7,462 nt of DNA from JAWUVP01 sp034112285 (GTDB lineage: Bacteria; Pseudomonadota; Gammaproteobacteria; JABDGN01): the NCBI GenBank assembly GCA_034112285.1, contig JAWUVP010000046.1, positions 1-7,462 on the forward strand, read 5' to 3'. A program made the position numbers and the translations under genes. Of this stretch, positions 1-6,538 are shown piece by piece (the stretch's first letter is position 1; each line of letters opens with the position of its first letter). A model generated the notes under the pieces. It was not told where the DNA came from, did no database searches, and saw only the letters and a program-made list of their open reading frames with translations.

Positions 1-234
1 GGTTATCGTAAAGTGGCACCGGGGAGAAATCATCTTAAGCCTATTTTATTCTTAGCTGCTATGGCAGCTAGAAATTCAAACTCCTGTTTGAAAACCTTTT
101 ATGAAAACCTTGTTGCCAGAGGTAAGAAAAAAATGGTCGCCATTGTCGCCCTTATGCGAAAAATCCTGGTTATTGCTAATGCCAGACTTAAAGAAGCCTT
201 GAATTCACCGGAATTCAAAGTTTTTGAGACATAG
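1..234 (+). CDS. IS110-family transposase, C-terminal end (5' part beyond window edge)
   Basis: The frame is open from base 1 to a TAG at 232-234, giving 77 codons that enter the window mid-gene. The visible part matches the C-terminal half of the IS116/IS110/IS902 (Transposase_20) domain. A basic Gly-Arg stretch at the window edge (GYRKVAPGRNHLK) leads into LFLAAMAARN, then LKTFYENLVARGKKKMVAIVALMRKILVIANARLK as two helices; the LMRKIL helix is the family hallmark. The catalytic Ser and the N-terminal DEDD RuvC-like domain would lie upstream and are not seen, so intactness of the transposase cannot be judged. IS110 elements lack ordinary terminal inverted repeats, so the right end of the element between about 235 and 300 cannot be fixed by eye. 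A GTG at 13 is only an internal codon, not a start. Confidence 0.85.
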   Translation, partial: GYRKVAPGRNHLKPILFLAAMAARNSNSCLKTFYENLVARGKKKMVAIVALMRKILVIANARLKEALNSPEFKVFET

Positions 235-263
235 TTGATCTTCTAGACTACAGTGTAATTCAT

Positions 264-298
264 GAGATTGCCGCGTCGCTACGCTCCTCGCAATGACG
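264..298. repeat. Short dispersed palindromic repeat (REP-like)
   Basis: The stretch has nested dyad symmetry: ATTGC at 267-271 pairs with GCAAT at 290-294, and inside it GCGT (273-276) pairs with ACGC (281-284) around a CGCT loop. Its core (GCGTCGCTACGCTCCTCGC) resembles, from memory, small interspersed palindromes found in many copies in several proteobacterial genomes. Only one copy lies in this window, so the repetitive nature is inferred. It sits 30 nt after the IS110 transposase stop and upstream of the prlC promoter, where its hairpin could also act as a weak transcription barrier. Confidence 0.6.
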
Positions 299-352
299 AT
301 ACGGGAGCTATAGTGCGTTGGTCCTAACTGCAACTGGAAAGCGTGCGCGCTT

Positions 353-380
353 TTGTGATAATGACCGACTATGGCATAAT
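353..380 (+). promoter_or_regulatory. Putative sigma-70 promoter for prlC
   Basis: The -35 candidate TTGTGA (353-358, 4/6 to TTGACA) and -10 candidate CATAAT (375-380, 5/6 to TATAAT) are separated by 16 nt. A transcript would begin near 387, about 24 nt before the ATG at 411. This argues against the longer in-frame TTG start at 318, which would lie upstream of the transcription start. Confidence 0.5.
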
Positions 381-410
381 GGCACTCTATTTAATAATGA
401 GCTAAACCCT

Positions 411-2402
411 ATGTTGCAAACAATCAATTTCACACTACAACCCGCCGAGCTGGCCGCGCAGCTCACCGAACACCTTACTAAAAGTCGCCAACGCATCAAG
501 CACTTAGCAACCCAATCACACCCAAGCTGGGATAATTTTATTCTACCCATGGATGCACTGGGTGATGAACTAAGCCAATTTTGGTCGCCGGTAGGACATT
601 TGAACTCCGTGTGCAACAGTGAAGCCTTGCGTGAAGCCTATAATGCTTGCTTGCCATTACTCAGTGATTATTACACCGATCTGGGTCAAAACGCAGATTT
701 GTTTGCCGCCTATCAGCGCCTGCAAACCCGCGATGACTTTGCCCAGCTTTCAGCAAGCCAACAGCGCATTATTGAATTAGCGTTGCGTGATTTTCGCATG
801 TCGGGCATTGATTTAAACGCCGCCGATAAAAAAACCTATAAAAAAATTGCCGCGCGCCTATCAGAAATAAGTACACAATATGAAAACCATATTATTGATG
901 CCAGTAAAGCCTGGAGCAAATTAATCGCCGATCCCAAGCAGCTGCAAGGCGTGCCCGCTCCTAGGCTGCAAGCTATGCAAGATGCCGCTAAAGCAAAACA
1001 ACAAACCGGATACTTGGCCACGCTAGATTTTCCTTGTTATTATGACATTGTCACGTATGCCGACAACGCCAGCTTGCGTGAAGAACTCTACCAGGCTTAC
1101 TGCACTCGTGCGTCGGACCAAGGCCCCAATGCCGGCGAATTTGATAACGGCCCGCTTATGCTTGAAACCTTGCAATTGCGCCAGCAACTCGCTTCATTGC
1201 TGGGTTATGCTAACTATGCCGACATGTCGTTGGTGCCTAAAATGGCCGAGTCAGCGGAGCAAGTGGACCAGTTTTTACAAAACTTAGCCAAAAAAGTAAG
1301 CTCAAAAGCAAAACAAGATATAACCCAACTGCAAGAATTTTCAGGCCGAGCTGATTTGCAATCTTGGGATGTTGCCTATTACAGTGAAAAATTGCGCGAA
1401 GAAAAATACGCTATTTCACAAGAAACATTAAAAACCTATTTTCCAACCGAGCATGTGTTGTCCGGTTTATTTGGCGTGATTAAAAAACTTTATGGCATTG
1501 AGTTGCGCGCTAAAGATTTACCAAACTTATGGCATGCTGATGTGCAATATTTTGAATTATATAAAGGCGAAAATATTATTGGTGCGGTGTTTATGGATTT
1601 ATACGCCCGCGAAAATAAACGCCAAGGCGCCTGGATGGACGGCGCTATCTCCCGTCACAAATTAGCAGACGGGACAATACAATTACCCATAGCTTATTTA
1701 ACCTGCAACTTTGCCGGCGCCACCAGCGAAACCCCAGCCTTACTAACCCACGGCGATGTTGAAACCTTATTCCACGAAATGGGACATTGTTTGCAACACT
1801 TGCTCACCGAAGTAGAACACTTAGAGGTGTCGGGCATTAATAATGTGCCTTGGGACACCGTTGAATTTCCTAGCCAATTTTTTGAATCGTGGGCGTGGCA
1901 GCCTGAGTCATTACGCATGCTCTCCAAACATTATCAAACCGGTGAATGCTTACCTGACGAGATGATAGAAAAGTTAATTGCAGCCAAAAATTTCCAAGCC
2001 GGTTTATTTTTGATTCGCCAAGCAGAGTTTGCCTTGTTTGACATTGCTATTCATAAGCAAGCAAAGCTTGATGATAGTTTTGTGTACGATACACTCAATG
2101 CCATCCGCGCACAAATTTCTGTCATTAAACCACCTGCGTATAACCGCTTTGCCAATAGCTTCTCGCATATTTTTGCCGGCGGCTATGCCGCAGGTTACTA
2201 TAGTTATTTGTGGGCAGAAGTGTTGGCGCGCGATGCCTTTTCAGCCTTTGCCGACAAGGGTTTGTTTGATGCCGAGCTGGGTGATAAATTTCGCAGCACC
2301 GTGCTTGCGCTAGGCGGCAGTGAAAAGCCTGAAATTATTTTTGAAAAATTTATGGGCCGCGCACCTGATGATGAAGCATTGCTGCAAGCTTATGGATTTT
2401 AA
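411..2402 (+). CDS. prlC: Oligopeptidase A, M3-family zinc metallopeptidase
   Basis: This is a cytosolic M3 (thimet oligopeptidase-like) zinc peptidase that cleaves short peptides, including released signal peptides in the E. coli homologue. From the ATG at 411 the product is 663 residues, close to the roughly 680 of E. coli OpdA/PrlC. The HEXXH zinc motif is HEMGH at residues 455-459 and the third ligand is E485 in VEFPSQ, preceded by the family signature SGINNVPWD. The substrate-binding block GGYAAGYYSYLW carries Y592, Y596 and Y599 with the spacing of the three tyrosines in thimet oligopeptidase. An in-frame extension to a TTG at 318 would add 31 residues (MVLTATGKRAR...) with no family resemblance; it lies upstream of the likely transcription start, so the ATG at 411 is preferred. 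The ribosome site is weak (GAG about 9 nt upstream). The gene looks intact. It probably shares a transcript with the membrane protein gene that starts 11 nt after its stop. Confidence 0.95.
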   Translation: MLQTINFTLQPAELAAQLTEHLTKSRQRIKHLATQSHPSWDNFILPMDALGDELSQFWSPVGHLNSVCNSEALREAYNACLPLLSDYYTDLGQNADLFAAYQRLQTRDDFAQLSASQQRIIELALRDFRMSGIDLNAADKKTYKKIAARLSEISTQYENHIIDASKAWSKLIADPKQLQGVPAPRLQAMQDAAKAKQQTGYLATLDFPCYYDIVTYADNASLREELYQAYCTRASDQGPNAGEFDNGPLMLETLQLRQQLASLLGYANYADMSLVPKMAESAEQVDQFLQNLAKKVSSKAKQDITQLQEFSGRADLQSWDVAYYSEKLREEKYAISQETLKTYFPTEHVLSGLFGVIKKLYGIELRAKDLPNLWHADVQYFELYKGENIIGAVFMDLYARENKRQGAWMDGAISRHKLADGTIQLPIAYLTCNFAGATSETPALLTHGDVETLFHEMGHCLQHLLTEVEHLEVSGINNVPWDTVEFPSQFFESWAWQPESLRMLSKHYQTGECLPDEMIEKLIAAKNFQAGLFLIRQAEFALFDIAIHKQAKLDDSFVYDTLNAIRAQISVIKPPAYNRFANSFSHIFAGGYAAGYYSYLWAEVLARDAFSAFADKGLFDAELGDKFRSTVLALGGSEKPEIIFEKFMGRAPDDEALLQAYGF

Positions 2403-2413
2403 GTAGGTGCGTT

Positions 2414-3412
2414 ATGATGAATAAAGGCCAGAGTGTTCCATTAATAGAGCGGCAACCTGGGGCAGTTGTGTCAGACATTCAGACCCTGTCGCCTGACGAA
2501 ACACACTTAGCATTAGTAGAGCAATTTTTACAAACCTCTGAAACAGCAGTAAAAACAGCCGCCGCTTCTTGGTTTATTTATCATTGGATGCAGGAATTTT
2601 TAATTTCTGCTGGCAGATGCGGTGAATTTGATTTTAGCAAAATGTTTAAAGCAGAACATTTTGTAAAACTGCAGGAACACTACCCTCTTTTTAGAATATC
2701 CACCATTCCCGATGTGGCAGCAACAATCACGCTGGGTGGCAATGTGGTCTTTACGTGTTTAGACCTTCTACAGATGGCTCTTAAATTTTGCTTGCCGCAA
2801 ACACGCACAACATCAGCCACCTGCGATTGTATAAGCTGCTGTCATCACACGCAAAACTGTTTAGGCAGACTATTGCCTTGCCGTAAAACGTACAACCAAA
2901 TTGTTGGCAATCCAGCTTATATCTGGGCCCATGTAGATATGGCGCTGTCGCTAATAGGTTCAAGCTACGAAAACTCACCCGTAACCCATGTCACGGCTGC
3001 ATCAATAACCGCAGCGGTGATTGTATTTCAATTACTTATACACGTGTGGAAAAGCTACCAGGATAAAGGGGTTGTTGAACGTTCGCTCTGTGTTCGGCTG
3101 ACCAGGCTTATAACCGCCGTAGGAAAACTAGGCGTTAGCCGCAGCAGTTGGATCTGGGCTTTTTATTTGCTCGTCACCACAATATTTATTCCTATGTATT
3201 GGGCTGGTTTTTCTATCGCCGCAGGCTATTCATCTATTGCTCCGGCGGTAATGTTAACACGCACTGCTTTTTCGTGCGTCTACAATTGTTTTAGATCAGA
3301 AGATAAAGATATTCAAGAATTAAGACAAAGCCTACAAGACTTTATGCGTAGATATTCTATAGATGTATTTTGCATGAAGGTAGGTTGCCCCTGCTCCAAA
3401 CCTGCTGAATAA
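2414..3412 (+). CDS. Cysteine-rich multi-pass membrane protein of unknown function
   Basis: I do not recognise a family for this 332-residue protein. The N-terminal 45 residues are polar. Hydrophobic stretches that could cross the membrane lie at about 98-121, 168-184 (weak), 192-211, 245-264 and 262-282. Between the first and second is a striking cysteine cluster: C126, C137, C139, C142, C143, C149 and C156, with H144 and H145, written TCDCISCCHHTQNC at its core. The tail has three more (C320, C325, C327), and C288 and C292 follow the last hydrophobic segment. Such spacing could bind a metal or form disulfides, but neither is shown. The ribosome site AGGTG lies 4-8 nt before two consecutive ATG codons (2414 and 2417), so either may start translation. 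The gene follows prlC by 11 nt and is likely co-transcribed; it ends 20 nt from a convergent gene. Coding is supported by the long uninterrupted frame, the ribosome site and the alternation of hydrophobic and polar segments. A lineage-specific protein is the best description. Confidence 0.8.
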   Translation: MMNKGQSVPLIERQPGAVVSDIQTLSPDETHLALVEQFLQTSETAVKTAAASWFIYHWMQEFLISAGRCGEFDFSKMFKAEHFVKLQEHYPLFRISTIPDVAATITLGGNVVFTCLDLLQMALKFCLPQTRTTSATCDCISCCHHTQNCLGRLLPCRKTYNQIVGNPAYIWAHVDMALSLIGSSYENSPVTHVTAASITAAVIVFQLLIHVWKSYQDKGVVERSLCVRLTRLITAVGKLGVSRSSWIWAFYLLVTTIFIPMYWAGFSIAAGYSSIAPAVMLTRTAFSCVYNCFRSEDKDIQELRQSLQDFMRRYSIDVFCMKVGCPCSKPAE

Positions 3413-3434
3413 TAAAACCTTCACTTTTTTTATT
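3411..3434. terminator. Weak AT-only bidirectional hairpin between convergent genes
   Basis: AATAAAA at 3411-3417 can pair with TTTTATT at 3428-3434 around a 10-nt loop, and the plus strand has seven T at 3425-3431. The stem contains no G-C pair, so stability is poor. An alternative pairing across 3421-3443 (TTCA with TGAA flanking T and A runs) also exists. The 20-nt gap between two convergent stops makes a shared terminator plausible, but the signal is weak. Confidence 0.3.
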
Positions 3435-4032
3435 AAAAATGAAACATCAAACCCAAGATATACATTTCACTTTTAGGTAACTGGTGATCGCTGTCGCCAG
3501 TAATTTCTGAATATTCAAACATGGCAGACACGCCTGGGTAATCTTCTAGCGTGGTGGCAATGGCCAAGCCATAGGCTGGCTGCCAACGCTTTACATTGCG
3601 GCTAATTAAATTAGTTGCTGCACCGTCAACGCTTTGATTAAATTGCACGTAGGCTGGGCCAAACTTGGCCATAATGCTGGTGGAGTTAGAAAGTGGGTAA
3701 CGAATAACCGTTTGCACACTATAAGCGGTTTCATCCACTCGTCCAGTGCGACCTGAACCTTGTAAGTTATTTTTTTTCGCTTGCTTAAAAAGACGATTGC
3801 CCACTTCTATGCCGATAGTTGAGTCAATATCAAACCCTACTGCAGTGCGTAACACTGCTACCCAGCTTCCATCCAGATAGCTTGGCTGGGCACTAAAAAG
3901 TGTGGGCGAAACATTATTGTAACCACGGCCTAAACCAATCTCGCCGTAAAAACCGTGGCTTTGCAAACTAGATTCTGCGGCTAAATTGCTAGTGACACTC
4001 ACTAACAATAAAAAATATAAACTTAAACGCAT
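3433..4032 (-). CDS. Small outer-membrane beta-barrel protein, third cistron of the glutathione operon
   Basis: The 199-residue product begins with a signal peptide: MR, then a hydrophobic core LSLYFLLLVSV, and a probable cleavage after A19 (NLAA|ES). The mature part (about 180 residues) has alternating polar/apolar strands such as FYGEIGLGRGY, WVAVLRTAVGFDI, TIGIEVGNRLF, SVQTVIRYPL, IMAKFGPAYVQF and YGLAIATTLE. It ends in YILGLMFHF, whose terminal Phe and alternating pattern fit the C-terminal recognition signal of BAM-assembled barrels. The size suggests an 8-stranded OmpA/OmpX/opacity-type barrel (OMP beta-brl class). Its function, whether adhesin, small porin or structural protein, cannot be read from the sequence. 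The ATG (4032-4030) lies inside the last codons of gshB, overlapping it by 10 nt, with an AGGAA ribosome site 7-8 nt upstream, so translational coupling to gshB is likely. There is one C-terminal aromatic and no Cys. Confidence 0.85.
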   Translation of the reverse strand: MRLSLYFLLLVSVTSNLAAESSLQSHGFYGEIGLGRGYNNVSPTLFSAQPSYLDGSWVAVLRTAVGFDIDSTIGIEVGNRLFKQAKKNNLQGSGRTGRVDETAYSVQTVIRYPLSNSTSIMAKFGPAYVQFNQSVDGAATNLISRNVKRWQPAYGLAIATTLEDYPGVSAMFEYSEITGDSDHQLPKSEMYILGLMFHF

Positions 4033-4982
4033 GCTAAAATTTCCTGTTCAATACTTTGCATAATCAACATTGCCACATCATGCTCGCCGCCTTGACTAAT
4101 TTCTTGCGCGCCGGTGGGGCTGGTGACATTAATTTCAGTGAGCTTGTCGCCAATCACATCTAAGCCAACCAAGAATAAGCCTTTTTGTTTTAAAATTGGC
4201 CCAAGCTTGGTGCAAATTTTTTCTTCTTGTGCGGTTAAAGCGCTAAGCTCCCAACTTGCACCGGCAGCCATGTTGCCACGAATATCATCACTACTTGGAA
4301 TGCGCGCCAAGGCTTGGGGCACCACCTGGCCATTAATTAACAAGATACGCCGATCACCTGCGGTTTTAATTTCTGGCACATAGGCTTGCGCCATAATGGG
4401 TATGCGACCATTGTCGGTAAGCGTCTCCACCACGGTGTTAAAATTGGGGGCATCCGGTGTTAGCAAAAACACGCCTTTACCGCCCATGCCATCAATGGGT
4501 TTTAAAATAATTGTTTTTTGCGCTTGCCAAAATTCTTTCAGCGTTTTTTTCTGACTGCTAACCATAGTGTTAGGAATAAACTCAGGAAATTGTAGTGCAA
4601 ATAATTTTTCATTTGAATCACGAATGCTTTGCGGATTATTTAACACGCAAGCACCTTGCTTTGCTGCCAATTCTAAAAAATAAGTGCAATAAATATATTG
4701 CATATTAAACGGCGGGTCTTTGCGCATTAACACCGCATCAAATTCATGCAATGCCGTGGTTTTCGTTTCAACAACACTAAAAAAATCTTTAGGCTTATCT
4801 TGCACCTTGATTTTTTGCGCAGTGGCTAATACTATTTGCTCTGACACGTAAATACTTTCTGGGCAAATATAAAAAAGCTGCCAATTTAATTTGGCGGCCG
4901 CTAAAAATATCGCAAAGCTGGTGTCGTGTGCTGGGTCAATTCCTGTTAAAGGATCCATAACTATGGCAAGTTTTTTCGTCAT
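4023..4982 (-). CDS. gshB: Glutathione synthetase
   Basis: This is the ATP-grasp enzyme that joins glycine to gamma-glutamylcysteine, the second step of glutathione synthesis in the cytosol. From the ATG at 4982 it has 319 residues (E. coli GshB has 316). Matching blocks are KLAIVMDPLTGIDPAHDTSF at the N-terminus, VLMRKDPPFNMQYIY (84-98), NNPQSIRDSNEKLFAL (115-130), the glycine-rich nucleotide loop KPIDGMGGKG (161-170), GDRRILLINGQVVPQALARI (209-228), RGNMAAGA (235-242) and the metal-site block GDKLTEINVTSPTG with E283 and N285. The ATG overlaps the gshA stop in TAATG and has GGAG 8 nt upstream; that ribosome site decides the start against a GTG three codons earlier (4991). Its 3' end overlaps the start of the outer-membrane protein gene. 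The gene looks intact. Confidence 0.96.
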   Translation of the reverse strand: MTKKLAIVMDPLTGIDPAHDTSFAIFLAAAKLNWQLFYICPESIYVSEQIVLATAQKIKVQDKPKDFFSVVETKTTALHEFDAVLMRKDPPFNMQYIYCTYFLELAAKQGACVLNNPQSIRDSNEKLFALQFPEFIPNTMVSSQKKTLKEFWQAQKTIILKPIDGMGGKGVFLLTPDAPNFNTVVETLTDNGRIPIMAQAYVPEIKTAGDRRILLINGQVVPQALARIPSSDDIRGNMAAGASWELSALTAQEEKICTKLGPILKQKGLFLVGLDVIGDKLTEINVTSPTGAQEISQGGEHDVAMLIMQSIEQEILACV

Positions 4983-6265
4983 TAACAACACTCCGAATCA
5001 ATGGCTTGCATTTCACGAGCAGAGGCCAAAGCCGCCAAGCGTGCTAACACGCCGTATACGTAGAAGCGTTTACCACCTGCTGCAACATCTTGCTCACCAG
5101 GTGCTTGACAGCTATCGGCAAAGGCCAGTGATTCAAAACGCATACCCGGTGAATTTAAATTTTCTGTATCACCCCGCTTGGTATTAACCCGGTAAAATCC
5201 ACCCACAACGTGTGAGCCAATCATATACACCACCGGTTCAGCCGCATGGTTGTCCCAAGTTTCAAAGGTATGCACACCTTCTTGCAAAATAACTTTGCTC
5301 ACTTCAACCTTGCCTTTGGTTTTTGCCATATGGGTACGTTGCTTACGGTTTAAGCTTTGTAATTCCTCAACCGATTTGACCGACATCACACTCATGCCAT
5401 AACTTCCGGCATCGGCTTTGACGATAATATACGGCTCAGTTTCAATACTGTATTGTTGGTATTTTTTATTAATCGCGCGAAACAATACTTCAGCATTGTA
5501 TTGTAAACACTGCATGCCTTCACCCGACATAAAATCAACTTCACCACAGTTGCGAAACAAGGGGTTCACTAACCAAGCGTCTATTTCCATTTCTTGGGCA
5601 AATTCTTCGGCGACTTTTTTGTAAAAGGTGAAATGCTCCGACTTTAGGCGAAAATCCCAACCTAAACAGGGGCTTGGCGCAATGGGCTGTGAAATATTTT
5701 TTAAAATCTCAGGTATGCCACCGGATAAATCATTATTTAAAAAAATCAAATCAGGCTCAAAATCATCGCTGATTAATTTGTCTTCTTTCTTAGTCACCGG
5801 ATGCAATTTTATTTCACGCTCGGCGGAGGTGGTGAACGTACACGGTAACGTTAAATCAGTCGCAATACTACCAATTTGCACGTGGTAGCCTGCGCCTTGC
5901 AAAATATCAAAAATAGTCGCGACGTTTTCTAAGTAGAAGGTATTACGCGTATGGTTTTCAGGGATGAGTAAAATTTTTTCAGCTTTTGGATATTGCGCTT
6001 GCAAGGTAGCTTGCATGGCTTGCTTGCACAGTGGCAAGAGTTCTTTGTTAATGTTATTAAAGCCACCCGAAAAAAGATTGGTATCAATCGGCGCAATTTT
6101 AAAGCCCGCATTACGCACATCAACCGAAGAGTAAACCGGCGGCGGTGTTTGCAGCCATTGCTGCCGCAGCCAGGCTTCAATTTCGACTTGCTTCTCAAGG
6201 ATGGTTTTTTCTAAAGGGTGTAAGGGCTGTGTTACCGGGGTGGCAAGCTTAGGTACGGTTGACAT
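4982..6265 (-). CDS. gshA: Glutamate-cysteine ligase, Acidithiobacillus-type GshA family
   Basis: This enzyme catalyses the ATP-dependent ligation of glutamate and cysteine, the first and usually rate-limiting step of glutathione synthesis. The 427-residue protein is not the E. coli GshA fold type by sequence. It fits the GshA family first described from Acidithiobacillus ferrooxidans (about 430 residues). Blocks that support this are LLIPENHTRNTFYLENV (99-115), LIFLNNDLSGGIPEIL (173-188), PSPCLGWDFRLKSEHF (198-212), the nucleotide-binding-like IIVKADAGSYGMSVMSV (280-296), VILQEGVHTFE (325-335) and VVYMIGSHVVGGFYRVN (345-361) followed by NLNSPGMRFE. The assignment is reinforced by gshB beginning inside its stop codon. 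The ATG at 6265 has only a weak ribosome site (GGA, 10 nt upstream). The protein ends in SECC; the two terminal cysteines are noted without an assigned role. The frame looks intact. Confidence 0.93.
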   Translation of the reverse strand: MSTVPKLATPVTQPLHPLEKTILEKQVEIEAWLRQQWLQTPPPVYSSVDVRNAGFKIAPIDTNLFSGGFNNINKELLPLCKQAMQATLQAQYPKAEKILLIPENHTRNTFYLENVATIFDILQGAGYHVQIGSIATDLTLPCTFTTSAEREIKLHPVTKKEDKLISDDFEPDLIFLNNDLSGGIPEILKNISQPIAPSPCLGWDFRLKSEHFTFYKKVAEEFAQEMEIDAWLVNPLFRNCGEVDFMSGEGMQCLQYNAEVLFRAINKKYQQYSIETEPYIIVKADAGSYGMSVMSVKSVEELQSLNRKQRTHMAKTKGKVEVSKVILQEGVHTFETWDNHAAEPVVYMIGSHVVGGFYRVNTKRGDTENLNSPGMRFESLAFADSCQAPGEQDVAAGGKRFYVYGVLARLAALASAREMQAIDSECC

Positions 6266-6293
6266 GATATATTGATCCGAATTAGTTGTGGCT

Positions 6294-6322
6294 ATTATAA
6301 CCTTAGCAGAGGAGTTTGTCTT
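6294..6322 (-). promoter_or_regulatory. Promoter of the gshA-gshB-omp operon
   Basis: On the minus strand a perfect TATAAT (plus coordinates 6294-6299) is preceded by AAGACA (6317-6322; 4/6 to TTGACA) with a 17-nt spacer. A transcript would begin near 6287, giving a leader of about 22 nt to the gshA ATG. No other convincing promoter is seen before gshB or the outer-membrane gene, so this is likely the operon promoter. Confidence 0.65.
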
Positions 6323-6410
6323 TTATGGATTACCCATTACATGAGAGGATTTGTATTTGCGTTAAGCCTGGATTTCACTTGCCTTTCTCGTGCCAATTCC
6401 ACAGCATGAG

Positions 6411-6462
6411 CTATAAACTTCGCATTTATAGCCCAAATTGTAGTCAGATCTGGGCTATAAAT
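6411..6462 (+). other. Overlapping alternative hairpins, attenuator- or terminator-like
   Basis: A perfect 12-bp inverted repeat joins ATTTATAGCCCA (6424-6435) to TGGGCTATAAAT (6451-6462) with a 15-nt loop, followed 3 nt later by TTTTT (6466-6470). The left arm can instead pair with an upstream CTATAAA (6411-6417) to give a 7-bp stem (TTTATAG, 6425-6431) with a 7-nt loop. The two stems cannot form together. On the plus strand this resembles an anti-terminator/terminator pair, or simply a degenerate palindromic repeat. Confidence 0.4.
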
Positions 6463-6488
6463 CACTTTTTATGGCTCAGCCGGTACTG

Positions 6489-6515
6489 TTGCAAAAAAAG
6501 TAAATTTGCTATGAT
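6489..6515 (+). promoter_or_regulatory. Putative transposase promoter within the left IS end
   Basis: TTGCAA (6489-6494), lying in the terminal inverted repeat, and TATGAT (6510-6515, 5/6 to TATAAT) are separated by 15 nt. TTGCAA in IS6/IS26 ends is known to serve as a -35 box. Position and direction fit transcription of the transposase, though the spacer is short. Confidence 0.45.
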
Positions 6516-6538
6516 CAACATAGTTTCATGGTGTAGAG

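Noticed and set aside
308..616. Minus-strand ORF of 102 codons opposite the start of prlC
   Set aside because: It lies entirely over the prlC promoter and coding start, has no recognisable motif, and prlC is certain. It is a shadow.
1694..1927. Minus-strand ORF opposite the prlC zinc site
   Set aside because: It mirrors the conserved HEXXH region of prlC; the composition is an antisense artefact.
4891..5187. Plus-strand ORF across the gshA/gshB junction
   Set aside because: It overlaps conserved ends of two solid enzymes on the other strand and has no supporting motif.
5929..6198. Second minus-strand ORF inside gshA in another frame
   Set aside because: It is nested within a well-supported enzyme, and the basic, Cys-rich translation is typical of a wrong frame.
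6259..6264. Perfect TTGACA on the plus strand near the gshA start
   Set aside because: No -10 box at 15-19 nt; the nearest TATTAT is 28 nt away. The bases encode the first residues of gshA on the other strand.
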